A DNA stretch of 64,000 bases from Hygrophila difformis (Eukaryota; Streptophyta; Magnoliopsida; Lamiales; Acanthaceae). Positions within the stretch are counted from its first letter, which is position 1. Every line of letters begins with the position of its first letter. This document shows, piece by piece, positions 35,013 through 47,902 of this stretch. The stretch is from positions 28,699,977-28,763,976 of the forward strand of contig JAOANR010000012.1 in NCBI GenBank assembly GCA_030278955.1, read 5' to 3'. A program made the translations under genes and the position numbers. The notes below the pieces were generated by a model. That model saw only the letters and a list, made by a program, of their open reading frames with translations. It did not search any database and was not told the DNA's origin.

Positions 35013-35060
35013 GCCCCTAAGGATGTCACGAACATCTTTGATAGCAGATTGACCACCTTT
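34933..35060 (-). mobile_element. LINE P, upstream piece
   Basis: The minus strand reads GGQSAIKDVRDILRG then LRHVYREGNQVADGLAKKA. It borders CTTATTTATTTATTT at about 35061; a similar TTTATTTATTTATT lies at the other end of P near 31380, a possible target duplication. Confidence 0.65.
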
Positions 35061-36213
35061 TCTTATTTATTTATTTTAATATTTTAAATTCTAAAGAGTA
35101 ATTAATTAATGCTAATATTCAGTTAATTACTGTTCAGGTTTAAATAATAAGTATTCCATTTCCTAATTTGTATAGATTGTTCAGAAAAAAAAATAAAAAT
35201 TAATGCCCATAATATAATTTAAATATAACTTCATACTATATAATCCGAGTATTTTAATAGTAGGAGTAATATTTTGAACCTGGTTTTTATTGGGAATGTT
35301 TGGAAGTCAGCGGATCCGTTAGCAGATACCAGATTCAAAGAGCAGAATGTCTCAAATTTTCTCTCCAAATCCGCTATCCGCTAGCGAATCCGCTAACTCC
35401 CAAACATCCCCATTATAATATTGGTCAAAGCATTATTGCTCTAAATTTGATACACACAAGTATCATAAATTAAATTAGAAAATTAAAAACAAACCCACCA
35501 CGCCCATATATCTGATCGAAGCCTTGATTTTTTTTATTTTATTTTATTTTTTTTTAAAAATAAAAACTTATAGTAAAATCTATGGCCATATGTTGTATAG
35601 ACAAAAGTATGGTTGTGGAAGTTATGTTATGACTTATAGTGAACAGTAACCAATTCGGTGTACAGCCCCTTAAATATTCAGAAAAACAATCTTCCATTAC
35701 ACAAAACATCACCCTCGTCAACATTCTCCTATTACATGTGGAACATTTCTCTAATATAGTACAGTATAAAGTTTGCATGTGCATGTACTCAAACCATCAC
35801 CCAACGATAAAAATGGGTTATCAACCTAAAAATTCTACAATAGTTTAAGCAAAAAAAAAAAAAAAAAAAAGAAGAAAGAAAAAAGTATAGAATGCATATT
35901 CACCTTTAACTATACTGTAGATTGTGGCAATTGTGAACAACTTATCGGGGAATGATGCAAATTAAATTTGCACTGTTGCAATAATGCCATGCCATGCATA
36001 TGCAGTTTGCCAAAATCCTTGTGGCTTTTGGAAATACCGAAATAGTACTAGTGTACTACTACTACTAGTCATTTTTCTCTTTAATGCCAAAATTTATGGC
36101 CTGTTTTAAATGGGTACCCCATTTTCCAACTGCTCCCACCAAATTCCCCTGCCCTCATTTACTCTCTGCCAAACCCTATTCCCATTTTCCTACTAGTAGT
36201 AGTACTTAGTACT
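35061..36213. other. AT-rich intergenic DNA upstream of KCS10
   Basis: No gene seen. Contains a small foldback MITE (35292-35411), an A-run at 35850-35870 and short ACT repeats near 36055. Confidence 0.55.
35292..35411. mobile_element. small foldback MITE
   Basis: About 120 bp with ends GGGAATGTTTGGAAGTCAGCGGAT and its near reverse complement, whose right arm contains GCTAACTCCCAAACATCCCC. The whole element can fold into a hairpin. TTAT on both sides may be the duplication. Confidence 0.65.
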
Positions 36214-36477
36214 TACTTCCTCTGTCTCAGTGTAATACTTACACACCCTTTCAACACGCATGCCGATGCACATTTTTAATGGTTAATAACTTAAGTTGTG
36301 TTTAATGAAAAGTTATAAAAAGTTGATTGTCTAAAACTACAAGATTAGACGAATCTAACAAGATCTCACTTGACTATATTTTTTCTTACATAACTATGAT
36401 AAAAATTTGAATCAAAGTTAAACAGTGAATAGTGTCAAAAAATGAATTGTAACTAAAAGAGTGAGACGGAGGAAGTA
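36214..36477. mobile_element. Stowaway-like MITE in the KCS10 promoter
   Basis: TACTTCCTCTGTCTCAG at the left and GTGAGACGGAGGAAGTA at the right; full family core. Ends 162 bp before the KCS10 start codon, so it probably overlaps promoter or 5' UTR. Confidence 0.8.
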
Positions 36478-36639
36478 TTTTCTTAGTAGCCAACACACTA
36501 CCTATTCTCATCCTTATTACTACTACTATTCCTTAGCTAATTCCCCAATCCACATTCTTCTCCAATCTCCCTGCTGCTGCTGCTGCTGCATTCTGATTTC
36601 TGCATATTTCTTCCATCATATACATATTCATTCATTCAC

Positions 36640-39600
36640 ATGGCGCCGCCGCCTCCCGAGCACCACCTGCTCTCCACCGACATCATCCGTCGCGGCGAAT
36701 CCACCACCTTCTCCGTCAGAGTCAGGCGCCGCTTGCCTGATTTCGTCCAATCCGTCAATTTGAAGTATGTCAAGTTAGGCTACCATTACTTGATCAATCA
36801 CGGTATCTATTTCGCCTCTATTGTTCCCGTCTTGCTCCTAGTCTTCGGCGCCGAGGTCGGCGATTTCAGCCGGGAGAAGCTCTTGCGACGGATCTGGACC
36901 AACACCGCCGGTTACGACCGCGCCACGCTACTCACTTTTGTGGCGGTTTTTGTCTTCACCGTTGTCCTGTACTTGATGTCACTTCCCCGCCCGATTTACC
37001 TCCTCGATTTCGCCTGCTACAAACCCAACGACGATTTAAAGGTGCATTTTCTCAAAATTCAAGCCGAAGTCGTGTTTTGGATTTCTCAACGACTTAGCAT
37101 TTCTATTTTAAAATTAATTTCGTTACTCAACATTGGGAATGTACTCCTTATCACGTTTATTATAAAATAAAAAAATCGTACTGTTAACACTTAACAGGTT
37201 ACGAAGGAGCAGTTCGTGGATTTGGCGCGAAGATCTGGCAAATTCGACGAGGCTAGCCTCGATTTCCAGAGGAAGATTCTGGAAACCTCGGGAATCGGTG
37301 ACGAATCCTACATACCGAAATGCATCGCCTCGACGGAGAGCATTTCGACCATGAAGGAAGGGCGGGCGGAGGCGTCCGCAGTAATCTTCGGCGCGCTCGA
37401 CGAGCTCTTTGAGAAAACGCAGATCCGGCCAAAAGACGTCGGAATCCTGGTGGTGAACTGCAGCCTGTTCAATCCGACGCCGTCGCTGTCGGCGATGGTG
37501 ATCAACCACTACAGGATGCGGGGGAACGTTCTGAGCTTCAATTTGGGGGGAATGGGGTGCAGCGCAGGGATAATCGCGGTGGATTTGGCGCGCGACGTGC
37601 TACAGGCGAACCCTAACGGGTACGCGGTGGTGGTGAGCACGGAGATGGTTGGGTACAGCTTTTATCCGGGGAAGGAGAGGTCAATGCTCATCTCGAACTG
37701 CTACTTTCGGATGGGCTGCTCCGCCGTTATGCTTTCCAACCGCCGCTCTGACCGCCGCCGTGCCAAGTACAGTCTGGAGCATATTGTGAGGACGCATAAA
37801 GGGGCCGATGATCGGAGCTTCAGGTACGGTTATTTATGTGAGCTTTTTCTGTTTTGAAGTTTTGGAATTTGATAAATTAATTTTAAAATTGTCAATAAAG
37901 ATTTTAAAATTACTTATATAGATGTTTGGTAATGAATTACTTCATATATGCTCCTATATAAGAATGAAAATTTAAATACTAATAACAATAATGTTTCATT
38001 CTATGATTAATAGTGTGCTTTTTATTCAAAAGAACAAGATAAATTTAAATATTTTACAATCTAACTATAAATTTTGAAATTCAATATGAATCTAAAGCCA
38101 TGTTTCAACCAAATATTTAAAAATTGATCAAGCTAGGAGTAAACAAAATTAAAGGTTACAATCTACCCCCTCTCGACCATTCTTGAAGGTCATGAAAATC
38201 CATATCACATATGATCGGGACCTAACTTTATGATTGAAAGTCGGGATTTAATCCATCCTCAACTAAAGGCTGCAAATTTAAAATTGCTTTTAATAAAATT
38301 CCAATTATCATAGAATTATTTTTAAATTATTGCTGATAATTATAATCTGATAATAAAAGTATAGGCTAGTTTAATTTGGTCGGCTAGAGTGAAGTATGAG
38401 ACAATTATTCAAAAACATGGATAAGAAAAAGAGGGATCGGATAATTTAATTTATTAAAAAAAATGAAAAATCACCGTGACAAATAGTAGTAAAACTAGTT
38501 TCGTCAACAAACTCTGTTTTTTATGGATTACATGCTTAATGTTATAGGCTTACTAGTGCACAAGTGTTGTGGTATGCTTAAAACAAAGAATCTAGTACAA
38601 ACATGTTGCCCACATGACGGGCTCGGTCGTTGAAACTTGAAAACGTTATCCATTGGTACTATTTTTAAGTAGAGTATAATTTACACATGAAATTCAAACT
38701 AGAAATACTAAGAAACAAAATAGTACTCGTAGTTAATTATGTATTTATGTACAAATCGAAATCAGTCCAATCAATCATAATCTAAAGAAGGTTGGACAAA
38801 TGATCTAGTAACTTTCAAGTATTAGAGTCATTTTAGTTGATGGCTGATACAAATTTTTTAGTCACTTTTATAAAAATGCGAAACCTAATTTTCAAATGAA
38901 ATTCCTAAAGTAAATGAGCCACACAAACCTCAGCCCCAAGCTTTTTGTACTCATTAACAAAATACTATAAACTAAATAGTATAACTAAAAATTATATAAA
39001 AAAATAGTACTAGCTATTTGTGAAACATATATAAACATTATTATTCTTTTATAACAGCATTATTTAAATTTATGGTTTTGTTTTATTCTATGAAACTAAC
39101 ATATAATTCGGATTTCGGAGTACATATTTATGATTATGTTTAATCAATAATTTTACTAGTATAAAAGATGAAAGTGAGGTAAGCGTTAAAAAGACAACTG
39201 AGACAACGTAACGTACAGGAGCATTTATCAAGAACAAGATCCGGAAGGGTTGAAAGGGTTAAAGGTGAGGAAGGAATTGGTGGAAATCGGAGGCGACGCC
39301 CTCAAGACCAACATCACGACACTGGGTCCTCTTGTCCTGCCCCTGTCCGAGCAACTCCTCTTCTTCGCAACCCTTGTATGGAAGAAGTCCCTCCTCTTTG
39401 GCAGCAATAATTCCACTACTACTACTCCCGCTAATAAGCCATACATCCCTGATTTCAAGCTTGCATTCGAGCACTTCTGCGTTCACGCCGCCAGCAAATC
39501 AGTTCTCGACGAAATGCAGAGGAACTTGGACCTCAGCGACAACAATCTCGAGGCATCACGTGCCGCACTGCACAGGTTCGGGAATACGTCCAGCAGCAGC

Positions 39601-39798
39601 ATTTGGTACGAGCTGGCCTATTTGGAAGCCAAGGAGTATGTGAACAAGGGCGATCGTGTCTGGCAGTTGGCATTCGGGTCGGGTTTCAAGTGCAACAGCG
39701 CTGTTTGGAAGGCGACCCGTAGGATTACGAAGCCATCCAGGAATAACCCATGGCTGGATTGCATTGATACGTATCCTCGCCTCTCGACTTTCAGCTAG
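36640..39798 (+). CDS. KCS10/FDH: 3-ketoacyl-CoA synthase 10 (FIDDLEHEAD)
   Basis: Condenses malonyl-CoA with long-chain acyl-CoA, the first step of very-long-chain fatty acid elongation at the ER. FIDDLEHEAD acts in the epidermis and prevents organ fusion. Three exons: 36640-37041, 37198-37823, 39219-39798, giving 535 residues (Arabidopsis FDH is about 550). Two membrane segments near residues 55-71 and 95-114 precede the thiolase-fold domain. Catalytic Cys is Cys255 in GGMGCSAG; the His and Asn motifs ([26 protein letters not shown]) are present. The N-terminus [11 protein letters not shown] and [13 protein letters not shown] identify FDH among the KCS paralogues. The start is the first ATG and fits that N-terminus. 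A CTG run (36571-36589) lies in the 5' leader. Intron 2 is 1.4 kb and AT-rich. No disabling change was seen. Confidence 0.95.
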
Positions 39799-40538
39799 CT
39801 TCATTGGGTTGGTTGGCCTTGATGATTCAATCTTTAATTTCATTACCGAAAAGAGAAAAAGGAATAATTACACATAATTTTCTTATGTGGTACTACTTAT
39901 CGGTAATTGCATTATTCATCGTGTAGTAGTGAAGACGCGCGCGTGTGTGGAAATTTTAGAGACAAGCTTAATTAACTTAAGCCGCTCTAAAAGTTCCCAT
40001 TTAAATTATTAGGGGGAGATAGATTATATATATATATACTATGATGTAGTATGAGGACAACTATTTGTGGTGGATCATCATTTTTTAATCTATCTATCTA
40101 TAATATAGGAGTAGTATATTGTATGAATGAATTATATGGATGCTGTTGACAATAAACCTTTAGCTATTGGACTTTTAATAATGGCTCCTGATTCAATTAA
40201 TTTTTCAGATGTAAAAACCGAAAGGATCTGGATCATCACCGAAGAAACATAATATAAAGTCATGATTGAGAATGAGAACGAGTGGATGGGAGAGCCGAGG
40301 AGAGGAGGAAGAAATGAAAACAGAATTTTGAGATGAATGAATTGAATGGCATGCACTAGTAATGCAGCTTAATTAGTAGATCGATAAAGAAATTTGCGTA
40401 CCGCGTGGCGTGAGAGAGAGAGAGAGAGAGAGATGATTGGTATTTGGGATTTGGAATTTGGGAAGCCATTATATATTGATTCTTCCCCTCAATGGAGAAT
40501 GGAAGACTTGTTCACCAAATAATTCCTAATTATGTAGT
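39799..40538. other. KCS10 3' flank with simple repeats
   Basis: 3' UTR then AT-rich DNA. A (GA)n run lies at 40411-40432. A 74-codon minus-strand ORF at 40132-40356 is hydrophobic, but I recognise nothing in it and do not call it. Confidence 0.5.
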
Positions 40539-40544
40539 ACTAGT

Positions 40545-40580
<36 letters not shown>

Positions 40581-40760
40581 TTTTGCTAAACAGCCAAAGC
40601 AAGGCTAGAGAAAAAATCGAAAAGCAAAAACAATAAAAGAAGGGGAGGAACAATCAACAAGGAACTAAAGGATCATCGTGCCCTCGGAAACCAAGTTCCC
40701 ATAGCATCGGCTGGCAGCAGGGCAGCTTGTGTACCGAGGATGAAGCGCCTAAAGAAGCCA

Positions 40761-43700
40761 TTAAAGAAGTACTTTCCGGTTAAGCTTGAGAGAATCTGGT
40801 GGAAACGCCCAAGTTGTGAAGAACAGCTCATCCTCGGCACCTCTCTTAGCTAGGAAATCAGCAACGGCATTACCTTCCCTTAAAACATGTTGAATCCAGC
40901 AGACATGGAATTGACTTCGAAGCTCCCATATCCGGGCAAGATAGTTCGACAACAGGTGCTTTCCATTCCAAGAAGACTCAACCAACCGAATGGCTTCCAA
41001 GGAGTCACAGCAAACACAAATCTCATTAATCCCTTAGTCCGCAGCAAGTTGGAGACCATACACAAGCCTTGCCAGCTCGGCTTGCAACACCGTAACTTCT
41101 CCCATGAACCCAGAAGCTCCTACAATCCAGCTGCCATTGTGATGTCTCAAGACCGCCCCGAAGCCAGCCCGTTTTGAGCTCCCAATGAGAGAACCATCAG
41201 TGTGAAGGAAAATACCCTCCCAATCCCCCATATTCCAACAGGTGAGTCGCTGAAATGATGGGGAGCTTTGTCTCTGAGAATGCTGCCTGTTCATGGAATC
41301 AGCCAGGTGGTGGATGCGTCGATAAACAGTCTGAGTAGTTGAAGGTTTATCCTGGAAAACCCTAAAGTTGCGCTCTCGCCAAATACTCCACATACCCGCA
41401 AGGAATACCACTCCATACATATGAATCATACCTCGGATCCATAGGCGAATGTTGGTTCTGTCAATGGTTCCAAGGTCCAAGGGGATGTCAACACCAACCA
41501 TGCGCCATATTTCAGCAGTCCAAGGGCAGGAAAAGAGAAAATGTCGCCAATCTTCCACCTCATCCCCACAAATTTGGCAAAGAGGAGAGGTGGCGAGCTG
41601 TCGACTGAACTGAAGATAATTACATGGGAGGGCTTCCCAAGCCACCAACCAGATCAGGAAACAAATCCTCTCAGGCCATTTAGAATTCCAAATCCACATC
41701 CAATCCTTCTCACCAGCCTCATCCTGCACCAAATAGGAATATCCCGATTTCGCCGAATAACTCCCATGAATGGTTTGCTTCCAACACCAACCATCCAGAG
41801 CGCTATGATGAAGGAAGGGAGGAGGACGCTGAGTAATCTCATCATGCATATCTTGCGGTAGGATAGTATGGATAGTCGATAGATCCCATCCATGTCCTTG
41901 AATAATGTCACAGACACGCAAGTCCATATCAGCCGGCTCAATAAATTCCAACCTTGGTCCCATCAGCTTCTCGTTGAGCCATGGTGAAAACCATAAGGAG
42001 CTAACACCGTTCCCCAGCTTGTAAGAGAAACCTCCAAGCAATCTCAAGGCTGCCTTCCGAAGGCTCCTCCAAGTAAAAGATCCCGACCTCTTGAGCTTAG
42101 CAAATGAAGTATCATTCGGCATATAAATGGCCCTTAGTTCGGCACTCCAAGGTTTCGTGCGTCCCAGGAAGAATTCATGGACTAGCTTTCCAAGCAAGGA
42201 AATATTGGCATACCGAGCCTGTCGAAAGCCGAGCCCCCCTGCCGCTCTAGGGAGAGCAATCCTGTCCCATTTAACTAGGTGTAATCCGTGCCTCTCTCGA
42301 TCTTTCCAAACAAACTTCCGGATGCGTTGATCAATCATCCTACAAATGGAGGCCGGAAGCTAACCAATTTGCATTGGATAAATTGGGATCGATGCCAACA
42401 CATGTCTGGCAAGAGTGATTCGTCCAGGCTTGTTAAGAAGTCGCAACGCCCACATAGATAACCTTTTATCCATACTCTCCAAGATATACTCAAAATTCTG
42501 ATGAGAGACTCTACCATGCTGAATATGGAATCCCAAGTATTTCCCCAAGTGATCAGTGAAGGCAATAGGGAGAGAAGCTGTCAACCTCTCACGATCCGCT
42601 GGAGAGACATTTCTAGAGGCAAAAGCTCTTGATTTAACCGGATTAATTCTAAGCCCAGACCAGGTAGCAAAATCTTGAAGGGTTGCTGCCATACCCAAAA
42701 TGCTTCCTTCTTTAGCTCGGGTACACAAATTCAAGTCATCCGCGAACATTAAATGAGATATCCCTGTGCCTCGCCTGAATAACTTGATCGGTCTCGACTG
42801 TTTAAGATCCACAGCCCGATTGATAGCCATATAGAATCTTTCCATGACCATGTTGAACAGATAAGGCGGAAGGGGGTCACCTTGGTGAAGTCCGCGTTCC
42901 GGTCGGAAACCCTCCAAAGCAACTCCATTCCAAATAATAGAGAATTCCGGGGACGTCACACAAAACATAATGATTTTGCGCAAGGACTCAGGGATCTCCA
43001 TTTGACATAGGCATTCCTCAAGGAAAGGCCAGCGCACATTGTCATACGCTTTCTCGAGATCAATTTTAAGAATAATAGCCTTTTGCTTCGACTGAGGCCG
43101 AGATAGAGCATAGACCAGTTCCTGTAGAATAATCGCATTATCCATGGTACCTCTTCCCGGCAAGAAAGCGGACTGAAGGGGAGAGATATACTTGCTTAAC
43201 AAAGGCCGAAGCCTATTCACCGCCACTTTGGATATGAATTTGTATGCCATGTTACACAAGGTGATCGGTCGAAATTGTTTGATCGAGTTCGGGACGGAAA
43301 TCTTAGAAATAAGGCAAATATGGGCTTTCGCGAGGACGGGATCAAAAGAACCAGAGAGGAAAGCCTGTTGCACCATCTCCCGCACATCATCACCAATATC
43401 GTTCCAGTGTTGCTTATAGAAGGCTGCAGGGAAGCCGTCGGGGCCCGGAGCGGCAAAAGGCTTGGATTGGGATAAGGCCATGTCGACCTCGTCCGGAAGA
43501 ACAGGTCCACCGAGCCCTTCCTTATCTGGCTCTGGAACGGGCAGTAAGGGAGGCAACGGTTCCAGGTTTGGTGTACCCCCCGAATCCAAAAATAGGGAAG
43601 TGAAGTAATTCCGGACAGAAGCTTGAAGCGTGCTATCCTCAGTACACCACGTGCCATCCTCACATATAGGCCATGAATCTTACGTCTATGGTGGTGCACC

Positions 43701-44775
43701 TTAGCTTGTGCGTGAAAGAAGCGGGTGTTCCGATCTCCCACTCTAATCCAATCTTCCCGAGCACGTTGATACCAAAAGAGTTCCTCCTGCTCAAGGACAT
43801 CTTGGTAGTCTTTCTGCAACTTTCTCTCTAAGTGAAGATATCGTACCGAATCTACAGTGGTCATAGCACGATCCATGTTCTAACCTGCGCATAATCTTTT
43901 TTTTTCTTGTTGCGAAGCTTCTTAAACTCACCCCGACAATGTTGGGTGGACAGAAGTTGCAACCTTCCCAAGCGGGCAGCTAAGTCATCCGAAGGACTCC
44001 CCCATGCATCCAAAACAAGTTGGTTGTAATAAGGGAGCTTACTCCACATGGCCTCCCATCTGAAGATATTCGAAGCATTCTTGACAAGAGGCTCCCCACA
44101 AGATAACAAGAGAGGGGCATGGTCCGACGATACCCGCGGCAAGGTATGCACATGGCCATTCGGAAATAGATGCAACCATTCAAGATTAGCTAAACCACGA
44201 TCCAACCTTTGCTTGATAAAGCTGTGAGAATTCGCCGCCCTAAACCAAGAGAACAACGAGCCTTCAGTGTGAATAGGCAACAGCCCGCATTTTGTCAGAC
44301 AAGACCGAAACTCATCAGCCCGGGATTGGATAAAGGCCCCTCCACTGACCTCTGAAATCTGAAGCACCTCATTCCAGTCGCCCATAATAAACCAAGGCCC
44401 ATTGAGACGAGACCGAAGTCGCTTCAAATATTCCCAATTCTCTCGGCGGCGATAGAAGCTGGGGAAAGCATAGACACCCGAGCAGAACCAGTTTTGATCT
44501 CCCAACTTAATGGAGAGGGTGATACACCTGTCCCCCTCCTCAAAAACGTCAAAGGAAAAGGCAGTCCCTACCTTGTGAAGTGCCCAAATGCCGCCGGCAC
44601 GTCCTATGACCTCCTGAATGCAAATGGCCATGTATCCCTTATTGAGAAGAAAATTACGGAGGCGATCAAAACGCCCCTGTGATTCAAAAAGAAAAACCAA
44701 CGTAGGTTGATGAATCCTCAAACAGTCCGCCAAAGCACACTTAGATGAGGCATTCATAAGCTCCCGAACATTCAA
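40761..44775 (-). pseudogene. LINE ORF2 (endonuclease, reverse transcriptase, RNase H), broken
   Basis: Order on the minus strand: AP-like endonuclease (GDWNEV, VSSDHAPLLLS) at 44775-43861; linker (FFHAQAKVHHHRRKI) in a second frame; reverse transcriptase at 43589-42360 in a third frame, with PGPDGFPAAFYK, LKIDLEKAYD, GLHQGDP and catalytic FADD; zinc-finger RVT (CQICGDEVEDWRHFLFSC); RNase H (LHTDGSLIG, CDSLEAIRLV, REGNAVADFLAKRGA). Breaks seen: frameshifts near 43870 and 43590-43690, TAG at 42360 and TAA at 41034. Not functional. Confidence 0.85.
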
Positions 44776-44853
44776 ATTAATACGGAAAAATCCTTAAACA
44801 TTGACATAAATAATAATAATGTACAGAGAAGGGCACCCACAAGACAGGTTGCA

Positions 44854-46312
44854 TTAATCAGCCTCCCCCGGGATCTCCCTTGCCTCATCCACCGCCATCT
44901 CATTGGTCTCATCAGAATGTTCGACCAAACTCGGTCCTGGGTCCACATGATTAGCCGAGGGTTCACCACTCAGTATGAGATCAGTGAAGGAAGCTGAGAA
45001 GGAGAAGGGTACACTCTTGTTCTCAGACACAGCGCCCTTATGTGTATCTTTTGGAAGGCCAACGGGTATTTTGGTTCTCTCTTCCATCCTTACCCTTTTA
45101 TTTCCATGGGGCCCTCGCTTGGGCCTAATAATTCCCTTACCCCGATCCAAAAGTTGGGGGGGCACATGGGCTTCCGCAGAAGCCTGTCCAGGATGAGCAT
45201 TATCAAGCTTTACTTCCTCCCGGCCCAAAGTAGTATCTAGGTAGGGTTTTTTTTTTATCTCCCACTTTCTTTTTACCCTTCCTTCTCGTAACCACCATCC
45301 ATTCCCCCACACACATATTCTCATGCATGGTATCTCCAGATTTAGTGGATACATTACGATTTCCTTACATAATCGTATCCCCACTACCAACCTGTTTCCC
45401 TTGTTCTCCGTGATTATCGCCACCTTCCTTAATCGCATTACCCCTCTCATCAGTCAAGCCATGGCCCTCATCGGAGTGTTCCTGTACCGCCGGCTCCGGC
45501 GAAGCTGTAGGCACAGTAACCATCACCGGACAACTCTCTTGCTTGTGCCCATATCTGGCACACTTCATGCAGACAGTATGTAGACTTTCGTAGGCTACAT
45601 TAATGACTTTCCCATGGATTTCGACCTGCCCGAGCGAAGGTTCATCCAAATTAATTTCCACACACACCCGCGCATATCTCCCACGAGCAATCGACAGAGT
45701 GTTGCGATCAACCTTTATCACAGTTCCAATGGCCGAAGCGATTGCACGAAGCCCGTTTTCATAATACAAGGCTTGTTTGAGACCGGGAAATCGCACCCAT
45801 GTTTGGATGGTATTAACTTTCGATGTTTCCGGATCAAACTCACTATTCCATCGCATCACCACTACACAGTGGTCAAAAACCATCCACGGACCATTAGTCA
45901 AAACCTTTTCTCGATCATCTGGACGTTGAAATTTTGCCAAGACGCACCCATGTCCAACGTCGAGCTGCACAAACTCACCTTCCAATTTCCACGCTCGCGT
46001 TAAGCGTTCTTTCATGGCAAAATACCATACGGTCATACCCAAAACTTTCAGCACGAGCGTCTCTTTCCAAGGCTCATAATAAGCGTTCAACACTGACTCA
46101 TCAAAACATATCCTTGGGCATCTTTCATGCTTTCCAGATCGGTCAATTGTAACGAGGTTGGCTTTCACCAAATCAGTCTCAGTCAAGGGGACGGCCGCTG
46201 ACGCAGACACTCCCTTGAGAACATCGGAGAAGGAGGCCGCCGTAGGTTTCGAAACATCTAGCGGAATCACAGGAGGGGAGGAGGAATACGGAGGAGGATC
46301 GGGAGAAGTCAT
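44854..46312 (-). pseudogene. LINE ORF1, frameshifted
   Basis: The first part (46312-45365) encodes a plant LINE ORF1 with a DUF4283-type domain (LVLKVLGMTVWYFAMKERL, GPWMVFDHCVVVMRW) and a CX2CX4HX4C zinc knuckle (CMKCARYGHKQESC). The C-terminal part (GGWLREGRVKRKWE-like region to PGEAD) continues in another frame (45450-44854), so one frameshift lies between about 45340 and 45450. The protein normally binds LINE RNA. Confidence 0.8.
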
Positions 46313-46390
46313 CGGGATTAGGTGAATAATCGCCTAGTGTTAAATCTTCCTACTTAATTACTACTAGTATAACGACTAGTATTGTATATA

Positions 46391-46698
46391 TTGATATAGA
46401 GATATGAATTATGTCATATTTCCTCGGTAGACAAGAGCGATAGATTAATCCTCTTTACTCACTTATAGAGATCGGTATAATTGACCTATCTAGAATTTTG
46501 AAATTGGCCAGAATTCATTCCTAATGTTTAAATAAATTACCCTAATGTCATCATACATTAAAATTGTTATTATACAATAAAAACTTACTTAAACCCTACT
46601 ATATCAAAGGGGTCTGTCTTTATTTCACATGTCACTGAATTTTAATTAAGAAAAGGATGTCCTATCGAACCCATATATGCCAATCCACTAATATACTG
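46391..46698. other. AT-rich intergenic DNA, nothing recognised
   Basis: No ORF or repeat end seen. Confidence 0.5.
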
Positions 46699-46964
46699 TA
46701 CTTCCTCTGTTTTTATGAATATGGAATACTTACTCTACGCACAGTAGTTCGATGCATATTTTTAACAAGTTATAACTCACATTGTGTATAAATAAAAATT
46801 ATAAAAATTTGATATTCTAAAACTACAAGATGAGACGATACTAACAAGATCTCACTTGATTGTGTTTTTCTTCTATAACCATTGTATAAACGCGAATCAA
46901 AATTGAATAATGAATCGTGACAAAAATCCAAACGTTTCATATTCACAAGAAAACAGAGGTAGTA
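46699..46964. mobile_element. Stowaway-like MITE
   Basis: TACTTCCTCTGTTTTTATG at the left and AAAACAGAGGTAGTA at the right; full family core. About 266 bp. Confidence 0.75.
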
Positions 46965-47226
46965 TACATTTGAATATCGTCATATTAAAAGTTGTCAAAT
47001 TTGCGGAATTTTCGAAGATAGACCATCTCTGCAATGTGCACAAACATAGACGGCATTTAATTTCTAGACATTTGGTCTTAAAAGCAAAGAAGAGACTCAA
47101 TTAGTAAAAGTCATGATATGAGTGGATTATTTTTTTACAAGCACGGTAGATCGATATTTTCACAAGTAAAAGTAAAGTAGAGATTTTTTACATTGGTCGT
47201 GGAAATCAACTTTGTTTGGAGTCATG

Positions 47227-47414
47227 TGTTGGGACTGTGACCTCTACCCTAACTCCGGCAGTAGTATGATATTGTTCGTTTTGAGCCAAGTCCGCACCGT
47301 TTTGTTTTTGGGCTCCTCCCAAAACACCTCATTACTAATGGAGGTTGGGTGGACACTTATAAGCAAAGTTTTCTTTCCTTGTTTTACCGATGTGGGACTT
47401 GGTTGTACCCAACA
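47227..47414. mobile_element. solo LTR, TRIM-like, 188 bp
   Basis: Starts TGTTGGGACTG and ends TACCCAACA, with perfect 5-bp TCATG on both sides (47222-47226 and 47415-47419). The interior (AGTATGATATTGTTCG, GGGCTCCTCCCAAAACACCTCA, GATGTGGGACTTGG) is a sequence I recognise as widespread in plant genomes as a small LTR element. No internal region remains. Confidence 0.75.
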
Positions 47415-47419
47415 TCATG

Positions 47420-47902
47420 ATTAGCAGTGCCAAGAATTTTCTACGACGGCCAATGGAAGCTTCTATTGGAATAAAATTTAATTTAAACCTAGAGAATCAT
47501 TCATTAATTTTTAAGATTGTCAACCATTTAAATGATCCACATATGACATATACACATGGCCCGTCTAATCATTTTTTCCTCCCCTTCTAATAAAAGTTTA
47601 AGGCCCGTATCTAATAAATGAATTACAAAATTTTAAAATTATTTGTAAAACTAACACTATAATAAAAAAGAAAAAAATAGAATATAAAAAATTAATCTGA
47701 AATGTTTCCTGTCAACGACCGTAGTTTTTACAATTGACTAAAAAGAAAAGAAAGTTAAAGGAAAAAAAAACTTTCTACTTAAAAAAGTAATCCTTCTAAT
47801 ATTTTTAGAAGCAAATTCGTCAACTAAATTCGCATATTTTATTATTTTATCTAAAAAGATCATTCTCAAGTAATATCATTGTCAGGTCATTAAGTCTGCC
47901 CT
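47420..47902. other. AT-rich intergenic DNA, nothing recognised
   Basis: No ORF, inverted ends or tandem repeats seen. Confidence 0.5.

Larger units (their letters stand above)
40539..46390 (-). mobile_element. near-complete L1-type LINE with 16-bp target duplication
   Basis: ACTAGTATTGTATATA occurs at 40539-40554 and 46375-46390. Between them on the minus strand lie a 62-base leader, ORF1, ORF2, and a short 3' UTR ending in an A-rich tail (T-run at 40577-40585 on the plus strand). About 5.8 kb, a complete layout, but both ORFs are broken. The (TA)n beside the left TSD probably grew from the tail or target. Confidence 0.85.

Noticed and set aside
40132..40356. 74-codon hydrophobic minus-strand ORF after KCS10
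   Set aside because: No recognised family, AT-rich context, no splice or promoter support.
47227..47414. Cassandra-type TRIM carrying 5S rRNA
   Set aside because: No 5S promoter box or 5S-like sequence found; only a small LTR of another family.
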